Shown here: positions 8,237 to 16,674 of the stretch, piece by piece
Position numbering within the stretch: the first letter of the stretch is position 1
Layout of the letters: every line of letters starts with the position of its first letter
NCBI RefSeq assembly: GCF_017939745.1
Contig: NZ_JAGKQQ010000002.1
Span: 62,001 to 126,000, forward strand
Reading direction: 5' to 3'
Length of the DNA: 64,000 nt
DNA from: Gemmata palustris
GTDB lineage: Bacteria > Planctomycetota > Planctomycetia > Gemmatales > Gemmataceae
The notes under the pieces: model-generated
Databases searched by the model: none
Told to the model about the DNA's origin: nothing
Seen by the model: only the letters and a program-made list of their open reading frames with translations
Translations under genes and position numbers: made by a program

Positions 8237-8674
8237 TTACCTGGCCGAGTCGAGCCGGATCGTGGGTGGCGGCACCGGTGCGGCAGTCGCGTCGCCGAGG
8301 GCAACCGCGAGGTGCGCGGCCATCTGGTCCCAGAACGCATCCACCGCCAACCCCAAGTGTACCGGGCGGAACGGTTCCATGTACCGGCGCCCGGAGTGAT
8401 ACAGGCGCGCTGACCCGGTCGCGTTGCCGCGCGCCCAGTGGTACGCCGCGACCGCCGCCTGAATCAGCGCCTGGTAGAAGCGCCGGTCCGGTCCCGCGCA
8501 CTCGTGCCACAAGTCTTCCCAAACTTCGTGCGCGTCGAAGAACTCGCGCCGGTTGAATAGTTCCACTCCCGCGAGGAACCGCGGATCGGGTATGTCGGGC
8601 GCGCCGGACATCGGGTATACCGAAAGGATCATCGGCGCCGCGAGATCACCGCCCGCCGGCACCGTCTTCATCAC
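8237..8674 (-). CDS. DUF309 domain protein
   Basis: 145 residues. The DUF309 signature is clear: FNRREFFDAHEVWEDLWHE followed by FYQALIQAAVAAYHWARGN and later YLEPF-like YMEPFRP. The conserved His and Glu (AHExWE) and Gln suggest a metal site or a helical bundle; the function of the family is not established. A second in-frame ATG at 8611 gives a protein beginning MSGAPDIPDPRFLAG, which may be the true start, since the first 21 residues are not conserved-looking. It is divergent from the T2SS-F gene, 39 bp away. Confidence 0.8.
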   Translation of the reverse strand: MMKTVPAGGDLAAPMILSVYPMSGAPDIPDPRFLAGVELFNRREFFDAHEVWEDLWHECAGPDRRFYQALIQAAVAAYHWARGNATGSARLYHSGRRYMEPFRPVHLGLAVDAFWDQMAAHLAVALGDATAAPVPPPTIRLDSAR

Positions 8675-8713
8675 AATACCCGAAACCCGATCCCCGACAC
8701 CCGGTTCTCACCG

Positions 8714-9742
8714 ATGCTCTTTTCTTCCTCGAAATGCCCGCTGCCCGCGCTCGTGGAGTGGTGCCGGGCGCTCCGGTTCAGCCTGAGTGCGGGCCTCGAC
8801 CCGGTAAAGATCTTCAAACAACAAGCGAAGTCCGGGCCGCGCCCGCTGCGGGCACTCGCCGGCGAGTTCGCGAAAAAACTCGCGGCCGGCGAATCACTGG
8901 AAGACGCCCTCGAACCGCACCGCGACACGTTCCCGCCGCTGTTCGTGGAACTCGTCGCCGTGGGCGAACAGACCGGGCGCCTCGAAGACACGTTCCGGGA
9001 ACTCGAACAGTATTACGCGGCGGCGCTGACGACCCAGCGCAACTTCCGCTCACAGATGGCGTACCCCGCGATCCAGTACGTCGCGGCCGTGCTCATCATC
9101 AGCGGGCTCATCTTCATTCTGGGGATGCTCGGCATCAAGATGGACCCGACCGGGCTGGGACTCACGGGCACCCAGGGAGCGCTCACGTTCCTGCTCTGCG
9201 GCGCGGCCCTCGTGGGCGGGATTCTGTTCGTGCTGAAGATGGCCGCCGACAACGTGCGGTTCCGCGCGAAGCTCGAGGGCACGTTCCTGATGGTGCCCGG
9301 CTGGGGGCCGGCGCTGCTCGCGTTCGCGGTGCTCCGGTTCGCGGTGGCGCTGCGGATGTGTGCCGAGGCCGGGCTGCGGGCCGAAACGACCCTGCACTAC
9401 TGCTTCCGCGCCACGTGCAACTCGCGCTTCCAGGCGGGCGAGGCGCGGGCCGTGGAGGTGGCCAAGCGCGGCGGCGAACTGGTCGAATCCATCGACGAGT
9501 CCCGAGCGCCGTTCCCGAGAGAGTTCCGCGAAACGCTCGTGACCGGCGAGGAAACGGGCAACATGACCGAGGTGATGGAGCGCCTCGCGGACCGCTACCG
9601 CGAGGACGCGGAGCGCAAGATGAAGGCCGCAGCGCAGGTCACCGGGTACGCTATTTACGCGCTGGTCGCGCTGATGATTATCTTCTTCATCTTCCGCATC
9701 GCCAGTGTGTACCTGGGCGCGCTCAACGGCGCCGCGGGGTAG
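8714..9742 (+). CDS. Type II secretion/type IV pilus F-type inner-membrane protein
   Basis: 342 residues with the two T2SF modules of the GspF/PilC family. Module one has LRFSLSAGLDPVKIF, a short ESLEDALE helix and LVAVGEQTGRLEDTF. Module two has RFAVALRMCAEAGLRAETTL and LVTGEETGNMTEVMERLADRY. Three hydrophobic segments lie near residues 115-135, 160-180 and at the C-terminus (IYALVALMIIFFIFRI). GspF/PilC proteins are platform proteins around which the pilin or pseudopilin assembles. No ATPase, pilin or secretin gene is adjacent, so it is an orphan component here. A large inverted-repeat element follows immediately. Confidence 0.85.
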   Translation: MLFSSSKCPLPALVEWCRALRFSLSAGLDPVKIFKQQAKSGPRPLRALAGEFAKKLAAGESLEDALEPHRDTFPPLFVELVAVGEQTGRLEDTFRELEQYYAAALTTQRNFRSQMAYPAIQYVAAVLIISGLIFILGMLGIKMDPTGLGLTGTQGALTFLLCGAALVGGILFVLKMAADNVRFRAKLEGTFLMVPGWGPALLAFAVLRFAVALRMCAEAGLRAETTLHYCFRATCNSRFQAGEARAVEVAKRGGELVESIDESRAPFPREFRETLVTGEETGNMTEVMERLADRYREDAERKMKAAAQVTGYAIYALVALMIIFFIFRIASVYLGALNGAAG

Positions 9743-9758
9743 GAAAGCAGGGAATCAC

Positions 9759-10225
9759 AAATGCGCCGCGGATAACGCCGAGAACGCGGATCAAGACAAG
9801 AAGGCAGAGGACAGAAGTCAGAAGTCAGAGGGCAGAGATCAGAGGACATTGTTTTGTAGCCCCGGATGGGGGCGACCGATCGTAGCCAGGGGTGAAGCGA
9901 GCAACGCGAACGCAACCCCTGGTTGCACGCGAAGAAGAACGAAGCCCCGGATGGGGCGACAGAGCCAACCAGAGAGGCTCTGTCGCCCCATCCGGGGCTT
10001 GACCGCATTTCGTAGACGAATCCAGGGAATTGTTCGAGCGCCAGGGTTGCGCGGGAGTCCGCCAGGGGTTGCGCTGCGCCTTCGGCTCTGCTCCACCCCT
10101 GGCTACGATCGGTCGCCCCATCCGGGGCTACAAAACTACCTACGCCCGCTCCCAACCTTCTGCCCTCTGTCCTCTGTTCTTTTTTGTCCTGATCCGCGTG
10201 ATCTGCGTTATCTGTGGCGCATTTT
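9759..10225. repeat. 467-bp imperfect inverted-repeat element
   Basis: The sequence folds back on itself almost from end to end. Outer arms read aatgcgccgcggataacg on the left and its near complement (cgttatctgtggcgcatt) on the right, next to gaacgcggatcaagaca/tgatccgcgtgatctgcg. Inner arms (from 9855 and ending about 10133) are close complements carrying gtagccccggatgggg and gatcgtagccaggggtg. A further hairpin centred near 9975 (gagccaaccagagaggctc) lies within. There is no gene inside. The core motif recurs at 13650-13735. Confidence 0.8.
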
Positions 10226-10246
10226 CAGCGTTTCAGTGTCCCGGCA

Positions 10247-11974
10247 TTACTCTGCACCGTCGCGTGGGGGCACGTGATACTTCGGCACCACGACAGCCAC
10301 GTCGCACAGGCCCCACGGCGTCGCGCCCGCGAACTTGTCGAGGATGGACGACTTCCCCTTCCGCTTGAGTGTGCTCGTCTCCACGATCTCCAGGCTCGGC
10401 GGGAGCGTGTTCTTGAAGCCCTGCAACGAGTCGTGGTGCGTAAACAGGATCACCGTGCGCGGGCGGTGGTGGCAGTCCACCATGAGTTGGTTCACGCTCT
10501 TGGTGCGCACGTTGCGCATGTCGGACCGGTCGTGGTAGAACGCGAGCGAGTCACAGTTCCGCGGAAAACACACCACCGCCACGTCGGGGTCGCTCACGAA
10601 CCGCTCGACCAGTTCCGGCCGGCCGAACGGTGACCGCTCGCGCGCGTACCACGGCACCGCGACGTAGTGCGCCATCATCACGAGCGCGGCCATTCCCCCG
10701 ATCAGCGCCCGCGTGCGGAACGCGGTGTTCCACTTCGTGCGCGCCACGAACTCTCCGACCGCGAGACACAAGAACGGGTACGCCGGGAGCACGTAAGTCG
10801 GTAACTTGCTGCCCGAGCAACTGAAGAAGAACACGCACCACGCCCCGGTGAGCAGCCAGAACCCGCCCGCGGACGAGCGGTTCGCGCTGTCCCCGGGCGC
10901 GGAGCGGATCAGGCGCCAGAAGTAGGCCGCGAGCAGGAACGTACCGGGCAAGAGCCCGCCGAGCAAAATGGGGACGTAGTACCAGATGGGTTGCAGGTGG
11001 TCGAACGGCTGCAGGAACCGCATCACGTTGTGTTCCCAGAAGAAGTACTTCAGGAACTGCGGCTCGCGGAAGTAAATCGCGACGTACCACGGCAGGTTCA
11101 CCGCGAACACCACGCCGAAGAACGCGAGGTACCAGTACCACCGAACGACCGCGGCCGGCGAACGGCCGGCGTGAGCCGGCTGGTGAGAAACTCGCACACC
11201 GGACGGCTCCGATTGCGTGTGCGCGGCTTGTGCATCGAGTGACAGCGTAGTCACACCAGCCGGCTCACGCCGGCCGTTCGCCAAAAACGCTCCGCCCCCC
11301 CGCATCAGGAACCCGTACACCCACAGCGGCACGAACAGCAGCACTTCCGAGATCGGCCCTTTCGTGAGGAACCCCAACCCCGACGCGACCGCGGCCGCGA
11401 CCCACCACCCGCGCTTCAGCGTACCGGTGCGCACGGCCTCGAAGCCGCACAGCACGGACGTCGTTACGCACAGTACCAGAAGGCCGTCGAGCAAGAGCAG
11501 TCGCGCGACGCTCACGAATCCCGGCGCGACAGAAAGTAGCATCGCGGCCCAGAACGCACTTCGCTCGCCCACGCTCCGGCGCCCGATCAGGTACACCGCG
11601 AGAATCGTGAAGTGAACACACAGCGCGGGCACGAGCCGTGCGGATTCCGGCGACACGCCGAACGCGCGATAGCTCAGCGCCGTCAGCCAGTACATCAGCG
11701 GCGGCTTATCGAGGTACGGCTCGCCCTGGAGTGTGGGCACGACCCACGAACCGTTTTGCAGCATTTCCTTGGGGATCTGCGCGTACCGGCCCTCGTCGGG
11801 CTCCAACAGGTGGAACCCGCGTGTGGGGTACAGAAGTACCGCGGGCAGGAGCAGAACCAACAGCAGCGAAAGTCGGCGCACCCGCGTATCGGTGTCCGCC
11901 GCGCCGGGGAACAAAATGTCTGTGAAAAGCAGCCGACACCACCCGACTACGCCCCGGTGCTCTCGCTCGTCCAT
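10247..11974 (-). CDS. GT39-type membrane glycosyltransferase (ArnT-like)
   Basis: 575 residues with about 11-12 hydrophobic segments. The ArnT/PMT-type signature LEPDEGRYAQIPKEM (acidic pair in the first periplasmic loop) is followed by LDKPPLMYWLTALSYRAFG. Such enzymes transfer a sugar from a polyprenyl-phosphate carrier to lipid or protein acceptors on the outer face of the membrane. A C-terminal soluble part follows. A stretch of about 42 residues in the middle (beginning GRREPAGVTT and ending AGRSPA) is encoded by an in-frame palindromic element and breaks the family pattern. A second GT39 gene lies at 17.7 kb. Confidence 0.82.
   Translation of the reverse strand: MDEREHRGVVGWCRLLFTDILFPGAADTDTRVRRLSLLLVLLLPAVLLYPTRGFHLLEPDEGRYAQIPKEMLQNGSWVVPTLQGEPYLDKPPLMYWLTALSYRAFGVSPESARLVPALCVHFTILAVYLIGRRSVGERSAFWAAMLLSVAPGFVSVARLLLLDGLLVLCVTTSVLCGFEAVRTGTLKRGWWVAAAVASGLGFLTKGPISEVLLFVPLWVYGFLMRGGGAFLANGRREPAGVTTLSLDAQAAHTQSEPSGVRVSHQPAHAGRSPAAVVRWYWYLAFFGVVFAVNLPWYVAIYFREPQFLKYFFWEHNVMRFLQPFDHLQPIWYYVPILLGGLLPGTFLLAAYFWRLIRSAPGDSANRSSAGGFWLLTGAWCVFFFSCSGSKLPTYVLPAYPFLCLAVGEFVARTKWNTAFRTRALIGGMAALVMMAHYVAVPWYARERSPFGRPELVERFVSDPDVAVVCFPRNCDSLAFYHDRSDMRNVRTKSVNQLMVDCHHRPRTVILFTHHDSLQGFKNTLPPSLEIVETSTLKRKGKSSILDKFAGATPWGLCDVAVVVPKYHVPPRDGAE
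11157..11282. repeat. 126-bp palindromic element inside a coding sequence
   Basis: Two perfect 29-bp inverted arms (11157-11185 and 11254-11282, containing gaacggccggcgtgagccgg and its complement) flank a 68-bp centre. The total is exactly 42 codons, so the host frame is kept. The encoded peptide is Arg/Pro/Ala-rich and unlike the membrane protein around it. Confidence 0.85.
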
Positions 11975-12178
11975 GCCCCGACCTCCAACAATGATGGGGC
12001 GTTATCGCACAGAACCGAAATCGCGGTCAATCCGGGCTGCGCGGGCGCGGAATGACCACCCGTGAACACGGCACAGCCAGCGCAGAGGTGAGATGTGCCC
12101 CTATCGTGCTCTTTTCACTTCGGGCTCCGAATTTGCTCAGTACCATTGAAGTGCGTCCATTCCCACGGAGTGTTCTCA

Positions 12179-13315
12179 ATGAAGAAGCGATTGCTCGCGC
12201 CCCTGTTCGCGTTCCCCGCGCTCGTCGCACTCGTACTGGCGCCCGCGCCGTCGGCCGCACAGCCGAACGGAGACGCGCTGAAGGCGACCGTGGACAAGGC
12301 CACCGAGTACCTGAAGAAGTCGCAGAAGGAAGACGGGAGCTGGTCCGCGGAGCCGCAGAACCGCGGCGTCACCGGGATCGTGGTCGCGGGCCTGATCCGA
12401 ACAGGGACCAAGCCCGAGGACGAACCGGTGGCGAAAGGCGTGAAGTTCATCGAGAAGCTGGTGAACGCGAAGGCCGGGCACATCGCGGGCGACGACTCGA
12501 AGGCCGGGCTGATTAACTACACCACCAGCATCAACATCCTCGCGCTCGACGCGGCGAACAAGGGCGACAAGTACAAGGGCGTGATCGGCAACGCGACGAA
12601 GTACCTCAAAGAGTACCAGTGGGACGAGGCCCGCGGGAAGAAGGACGACAGCGACTACTACGGCGGCGCCGGGTACGCGGGCGACAAGTCGCGCCCGGAC
12701 CTGTCGAACACCGCGTTCTTCCTCGAAGCGCTCAAGACGGCGGGCGTGGCGAAGGACGACCCGGCGTTCAAGAAGGCGCAGGTGTTCATCAGCCGGTGCC
12801 AGAACTTCGAGAGCGAGTACAACACCGCGCCGTGGGCCAAGAAGAACAACGACGGGAGCTTCGCGTACACCGGGGCCAACGGCGGCGAGAACCGGCGCAG
12901 CGACGACACGAAGAACGACATGGGCGGCTACGGGAGCATGACCTACGCCGGCGTGAAGAGCATGATCTATTGCGGGATCGCGAAGGACGACAAGCGCGTG
13001 CAGAAGGCGCTGGAGTGGATTGGCAAGAACTACACCCTCGACGCCAACCCGGGGATGCCGGAGGTGAACAGCCAGCGCGGGCTGTACTACTACTACCACA
13101 CGTTCGCGAAGACGATGGACGTGCTCGGCATCGACGAGTTCACTGATGCGAAGGGCGTGAAGCACGACTGGCGCGCCGACCTGCTCGCGGCGATCGCGAA
13201 GCGCCAGAAGCCCGACGGCAGTTTCGTGAACGAAACCGACCGGTGGATGGAAGGCGACAAGAACCTCGTGACCGGCTACGCGCTGATGGCACTGAGCTAC
13301 TGCAAGAAGAAGTGA
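12179..13315 (+). CDS. Secreted prenyltransferase/squalene-oxidase repeat protein
   Basis: 378 residues from the ATG at 12179, chosen because it starts a typical signal peptide (MKKRLLAPLFAFPALVALVL...SAAQ). The mature protein has alpha-alpha repeats of the terpene-cyclase/prenyltransferase type: YLKKSQKEDGSWSAEP, FLEALKTAGV, YGSMTYAGVKSMIYCG and LLAAIAKRQKPDGSFVNETDRWMEG. The QxxDGSW/F motifs repeat as in squalene-hopene cyclases. It lacks a DxDD cyclase motif and is far shorter than a true cyclase, so a non-enzymatic or unknown periplasmic role is likely. A remnant of a second copy lies just downstream. Confidence 0.82.
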   Translation: MKKRLLAPLFAFPALVALVLAPAPSAAQPNGDALKATVDKATEYLKKSQKEDGSWSAEPQNRGVTGIVVAGLIRTGTKPEDEPVAKGVKFIEKLVNAKAGHIAGDDSKAGLINYTTSINILALDAANKGDKYKGVIGNATKYLKEYQWDEARGKKDDSDYYGGAGYAGDKSRPDLSNTAFFLEALKTAGVAKDDPAFKKAQVFISRCQNFESEYNTAPWAKKNNDGSFAYTGANGGENRRSDDTKNDMGGYGSMTYAGVKSMIYCGIAKDDKRVQKALEWIGKNYTLDANPGMPEVNSQRGLYYYYHTFAKTMDVLGIDEFTDAKGVKHDWRADLLAAIAKRQKPDGSFVNETDRWMEGDKNLVTGYALMALSYCKKK

Positions 13316-13339
13316 AGCCGGGGCGTAAACGGAGGACGT

Positions 13340-13570
13340 GTGGACGAACAGATCAGTGTGCGGCAGGCGTACTTGGCGATGTACTCCTTTCTGGACGAAC
13401 TCTACTCCAAGTACGAGTTCGACCAGTTTGGGTCGTTGCTGGGCGGTTTGAGTCTGTTGGCGGACGGATCGCCGGCGGATCAAGCCGCTTGGTCTGATTG
13501 GTTGAGGGCTGTGGAGCGTGCACGGGCCAATCAGGTGGATGCAGCCCTGCACATCCAAGCAAACCAGTAG
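13340..13570 (+). CDS. Small conserved-looking hypothetical protein
   Basis: 76 residues from a GTG preceded by aaacggaggac, a good ribosome binding site. The sequence (VRQAYLAMYSFLDELYSKYEF ... LLADGSPADQAAWSDWLRAVERA, split here) is acidic and helical with no signal or membrane segment. Short proteins with this DxxAxxDW pattern occur beside other genes as possible immunity or accessory proteins, but I do not recognise the family with certainty. It sits between the prenyltransferase-like gene and the copied 3' end of that gene, which suggests it arrived or was captured during a local duplication. Confidence 0.6.
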   Translation: MDEQISVRQAYLAMYSFLDELYSKYEFDQFGSLLGGLSLLADGSPADQAAWSDWLRAVERARANQVDAALHIQANQ

Positions 13571-13583
13571 CGAAGCAACCCGA

Positions 13584-13642
13584 AACTTCATGACGAGTTA
13601 CGCGCTGATGGCGCCGAGCTACTGCAAGAAGAAGTGAAGCCG
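13584..13642 (+). pseudogene. Remnant 3' end of a second prenyltransferase-like gene
   Basis: These 59 bases align with the last 59 bases up to and past the stop of the gene ending at 13315. They translate to NFMTSYALMAPSYCKKK-stop against NLVTGYALMALSYCKKK-stop. The changes are partly synonymous, so this is an older copy and not an assembly duplication. Nothing upstream of it matches the rest of the gene. Confidence 0.75.
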
Positions 13643-13647
13643 CCTTG

Positions 13648-13870
13648 TTTTTGAGCCCCGGAAGGGGCGGTAGATGGTAGCCAGGGGTGAAACGCAGCGC
13701 AACCCCTGGCGGACTCCCGGACAACCCTGGTTTTGGTTTTTGCCCTCTCCCTTGCGGGAGAGGGTCGCCACCTTCGCGGCGGGGTGAGGGGTTGCTTCCA
13801 CTCAGGAGGTTACCCCTCACCCGGTTCGCAAAAACCTCACCACCCTCTCCCGCAAGGGAGAGGGCAAAAA
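13648..13870. repeat. Two palindromic repeat elements
   Basis: The first part (to about 13735) carries gagccccggaaggggcgg and gtagccaggggtgaaacg followed by gcaacccctggcgg, the same motif as the element at 9.85-10.13 kb. The second part has perfect 29-bp inverted arms at 13737-13765 and 13842-13870 (core gccctctcccttgcgggaga) around a 76-bp centre. The gene-free interval between 13643 and 13995 is essentially made of these repeats plus a terminator. Confidence 0.75.
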
Positions 13871-13914
13871 CAAACTCCGGGGCATCGCTCGCGCGTTCTT
13901 CGACTACGCCAAAG

Positions 13915-13969
13915 CCAAAAGCGCTCGGGGCGCGTGACGGGTTCATCCCGTCACGCGCCCCGAGCGCTT
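13915..13969 (-). terminator. Strong intrinsic terminator of the TlpA-like gene
   Basis: There is a perfect 23-bp stem (13919-13941 with 13947-13969, core gctcggggcgcgtgacggg) with a 5-nt loop. Read on the minus strand, the stem is followed by tttt. It lies 27 bp beyond the stop of the minus-strand gene. Confidence 0.8.
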
Positions 13970-13995
13970 CGCTACTCTCGTGGAAAGAGCCCGAA

Positions 13996-15153
13996 TCAGC
14001 CCTTCGCCTTGATCGCGGCCTTCACCAGTTCCTCGATCGCGGCGTCGATCTTTTCGTTACCCGGGTTGCCGACCCACTTGTGCCGGATCACGCCGGTGTG
14101 GTCGATCACGAACATCGTGGGGAACGCGCGCACGCGGTACTTCTTCAGAACCGCGCTCTCCGGGCCGTTGTCCCACCAGTGCGTCCACGGCATCTTCTCG
14201 CCTTCCAGGAACTTCTCGAGCGTTTCCTTCTTGTTGTCCGCGCTCACGCTGATGAGCTCGAACGGCTTGCCCTCGAGCTTCTTCACCAGGTCGCGCTCGT
14301 GCGGGATCATCGCCTTGCACGGCCCGCACCACGTCGCCCAGATGTCGAACAGGACGACCTTGCCCTTGTAGTCGGAGATCTTGACCTTCTTGCCATCAAG
14401 GGTCATTGATTCGACTTCCGGCGCGGCCTTGCCCACGGCCAGCAGGGTCACGGCCTTCAGGTTCTCGATTTCCTTGGTCGCGAGGTCGCCGACCGTGGGG
14501 CTCTTGGGGGACGACGGGTTGATCTTCGCGTTCGGGGCCTCTTTCGCGGCCTGCTCCAGCATGGCGGTCGCGTCCTTCACCATGAGCGCGACTTCCTTCT
14601 CGTCCTCTTGTTCCTCGATCGCTTGTGCGATCTTGTACCCGCGAATGAACGTTGCGACGCCCTTCGTGTCCTTGTCGGTGGCCTTCTCGGACACGGCCTT
14701 GATGAGTTTGTCGCCCGGTTCGCCCAGGCGCATCGCGGGGACGAGCAGGTCCCGGACCTTCGCGTTGGCCGCGTGGTGCAGGGCGACCATCTGGACGGCC
14801 TTCTCCACGTCCTCGCCGGTCGCGCCGATGCGCCCCGCCGTTTGCACGATGAACGCGGCGGCCTCGAACCCGACCTCGTCCTTCGGGTCGTCCTTCGCGA
14901 TCTCGAACGCCTTGCTCGCGGTAAGCAGCACGAGTTCTTTCATCTCGCCCTGAAGTGCCCGCGCGTCGCCGGGGTTCTCGGCCTTCGCGAGCTGCGCGGT
15001 GAGTTCCTTGTTCTCGTCCTCGAACTTCTTTTTCAGTGCGGCGAACCTCTCGGCCCGGTCGGACTTCGACCCCTCGGCCGGTTTCTTGTCTTGCGCGTAG
15101 GCGATCCACAGGCCCACGGACAAGGACAGCGCGGCGGCACAAAGCATGCGCAT
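13996..15153 (-). CDS. TlpA-family periplasmic thioredoxin-like protein with long helical N-domain
   Basis: 385 residues. A signal peptide (MRMLCAAALSLSVGLWIAYAQ) is followed by about 210 residues of charged helical sequence (coiled-coil-like ERFAALKKKFEDENKELTAQ). A redoxin domain covers residues 240-385 with WCGPC at 275-279, the cis-Pro loop FPTMF and a FDIWATW start. TlpA/ResA proteins reduce or isomerise disulfides in exported proteins, including cytochrome c apoproteins. The long N-terminal helical domain is typical of planctomycete versions and may bind a substrate or the cell envelope. It is transcribed alone and ends at a strong terminator. Confidence 0.85.
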   Translation of the reverse strand: MRMLCAAALSLSVGLWIAYAQDKKPAEGSKSDRAERFAALKKKFEDENKELTAQLAKAENPGDARALQGEMKELVLLTASKAFEIAKDDPKDEVGFEAAAFIVQTAGRIGATGEDVEKAVQMVALHHAANAKVRDLLVPAMRLGEPGDKLIKAVSEKATDKDTKGVATFIRGYKIAQAIEEQEDEKEVALMVKDATAMLEQAAKEAPNAKINPSSPKSPTVGDLATKEIENLKAVTLLAVGKAAPEVESMTLDGKKVKISDYKGKVVLFDIWATWCGPCKAMIPHERDLVKKLEGKPFELISVSADNKKETLEKFLEGEKMPWTHWWDNGPESAVLKKYRVRAFPTMFVIDHTGVIRHKWVGNPGNEKIDAAIEELVKAAIKAKG

Positions 15154-15258
15154 TGTGGCGTCCTTTGGTGAAGGAGGATGAGAATAACGGCCCCCGTGGG
15201 CCGCTCAGGAACCAACTCAGTTTACGCCAACGAATTAGACGAGCAAAGAGAAACCGAT

Positions 15259-16674
15259 TCACACCGGCCGTTCGCCCGGGTTGCGGTGACTCGTCTCCGG
15301 GACGGTGAGGAACCCCCAGCGCAGCGCCTGGTCCTGAGTGTACCCCTTGCCGAGAGTGAGCGCAGTTACGGCTTTGGCGAACTCGTAACCGAGGTAAAAG
15401 GCGTGCGCGGGATCGAGCTTCGGGTCCGTAGACGCGAGCTGCGTGAACAGCGCGAACGGGTCCGCGCCGCGTAAATAAACGCTCCCGTTGAAGACGTGCA
15501 GCTCACCGCGTTCCGCGAAAATGCGGTAGTTCCGATCGGTCACCCGGCGCGCCAACTCTTGGAGCAGTTCCTCGCCCTGCTCGGGCACCTTCGGGTCGCG
15601 GAGCATGACCAGGCCGGGTTCGAGGCGCTTCGGGAGCACTTTTTCGCGGACCGCGTGGAACACGAGCCGGCGCGCGAGGTCGAACTCATTTACCGACGAA
15701 CGCGCCCAGTTGATGACTTCCGTCGTCAACACGCTGCGCACGCCGAGTTCCTGGCAGAACCCCGCGAGCAGCACGTTCAACCCGGCTGAGTCCACGTCCG
15801 TGAGTTCGGTGAGGTTGCCCACGCCCATCATCAGTTCCGCGTCCGGGAACCGGCGCCGCGTGTCGATGTAGCGCCCGAGCGAGGCCGCGAACCCGAAGCC
15901 GATCGGTTCGAGGATCGGGTCGAGCCGGTGCTTGATCCCGATACCGCGAAGCACGTCGACCGTGCGCGCGAGGCTGTCCGAATCGCTCGGCGTGTCCGGG
16001 ATCGCGACCACTTCGACTTCGGGGTACGCGACGTGCCACCGGCGCGCGTGCTCGACGTTCGTGCCGTTCACGCTCAACACGAGTTCCGCGCCGGCCGCGA
16101 GTGCGGCGTCCACTTCGTCCGGGTTGAAGCTGTCAATGGATACGCGGAACCCATCAGCTCGAAGGGCACGGACCGCATCCCCCACCCCGTTCCACGCGGG
16201 GCCGGGGTCGCAGCCCAGATCGATCACGTCCGCGCCGCTATCGCGGTAGCGCCGGGCTTCGCGCACGATCGCATCAAGCGACTTCTTCGCGGCGTGATTA
16301 ATCTCCGCGAGAATCTCGATGTCGTACTTCCCGTAGTCGCGCGGCGCGGACCGCTTGCCAAAGAACTCGGGCAGGTCGCGGAGGTCGGTCGGCCCGCGCT
16401 CGGCGGGCGCGCCCACCGCCCGCGACACCTCCTCGACCTCCCCGCGGCAGAACCCCGGAAGAATCACGCGATTGAGATCGGGCGGCAGTGGGGGAAGGTG
16501 GCGCGAGACCCAGTTGGTCGTCATCAGCGCCGCAACGGTGATCGGGAGCGCTGCGACATATGGCTCGAACGCGGCATTCGGCGCAAGTTCGTCCACGACG
16601 CGCCGGAGGGCCGGCTCCGCGAGCTTCCCGGTGATGAACAGAATGCGCGGCAGAGAGGGGGCGGGCGCACTCAT
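15259..16674 (-). CDS. Dihydropteroate synthase-like protein (DUF6513 type), methanopterin-C1 associated
   Basis: 471 residues. The centre is a TIM-barrel of the dihydropteroate synthase kind: GADVIDLGCDPGP, RVSIDSFNPDEVDAAL (the SIDS/D motif), LVLSVNGTN and VVAIPDTP. An extra N-terminal domain (ILFITGKLAEPALRRV...) and a C-terminal extension make it much longer than FolP. Proteins of this build occur in planctomycetes, methylotrophs and archaea near tetrahydromethanopterin-linked C1 genes and are thought to act in pterin cofactor synthesis; the exact reaction is not settled. It overlaps the glycosyltransferase gene by ATGA, so translation is coupled. Confidence 0.78.
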   Translation of the reverse strand: MSAPAPSLPRILFITGKLAEPALRRVVDELAPNAAFEPYVAALPITVAALMTTNWVSRHLPPLPPDLNRVILPGFCRGEVEEVSRAVGAPAERGPTDLRDLPEFFGKRSAPRDYGKYDIEILAEINHAAKKSLDAIVREARRYRDSGADVIDLGCDPGPAWNGVGDAVRALRADGFRVSIDSFNPDEVDAALAAGAELVLSVNGTNVEHARRWHVAYPEVEVVAIPDTPSDSDSLARTVDVLRGIGIKHRLDPILEPIGFGFAASLGRYIDTRRRFPDAELMMGVGNLTELTDVDSAGLNVLLAGFCQELGVRSVLTTEVINWARSSVNEFDLARRLVFHAVREKVLPKRLEPGLVMLRDPKVPEQGEELLQELARRVTDRNYRIFAERGELHVFNGSVYLRGADPFALFTQLASTDPKLDPAHAFYLGYEFAKAVTALTLGKGYTQDQALRWGFLTVPETSHRNPGERPV

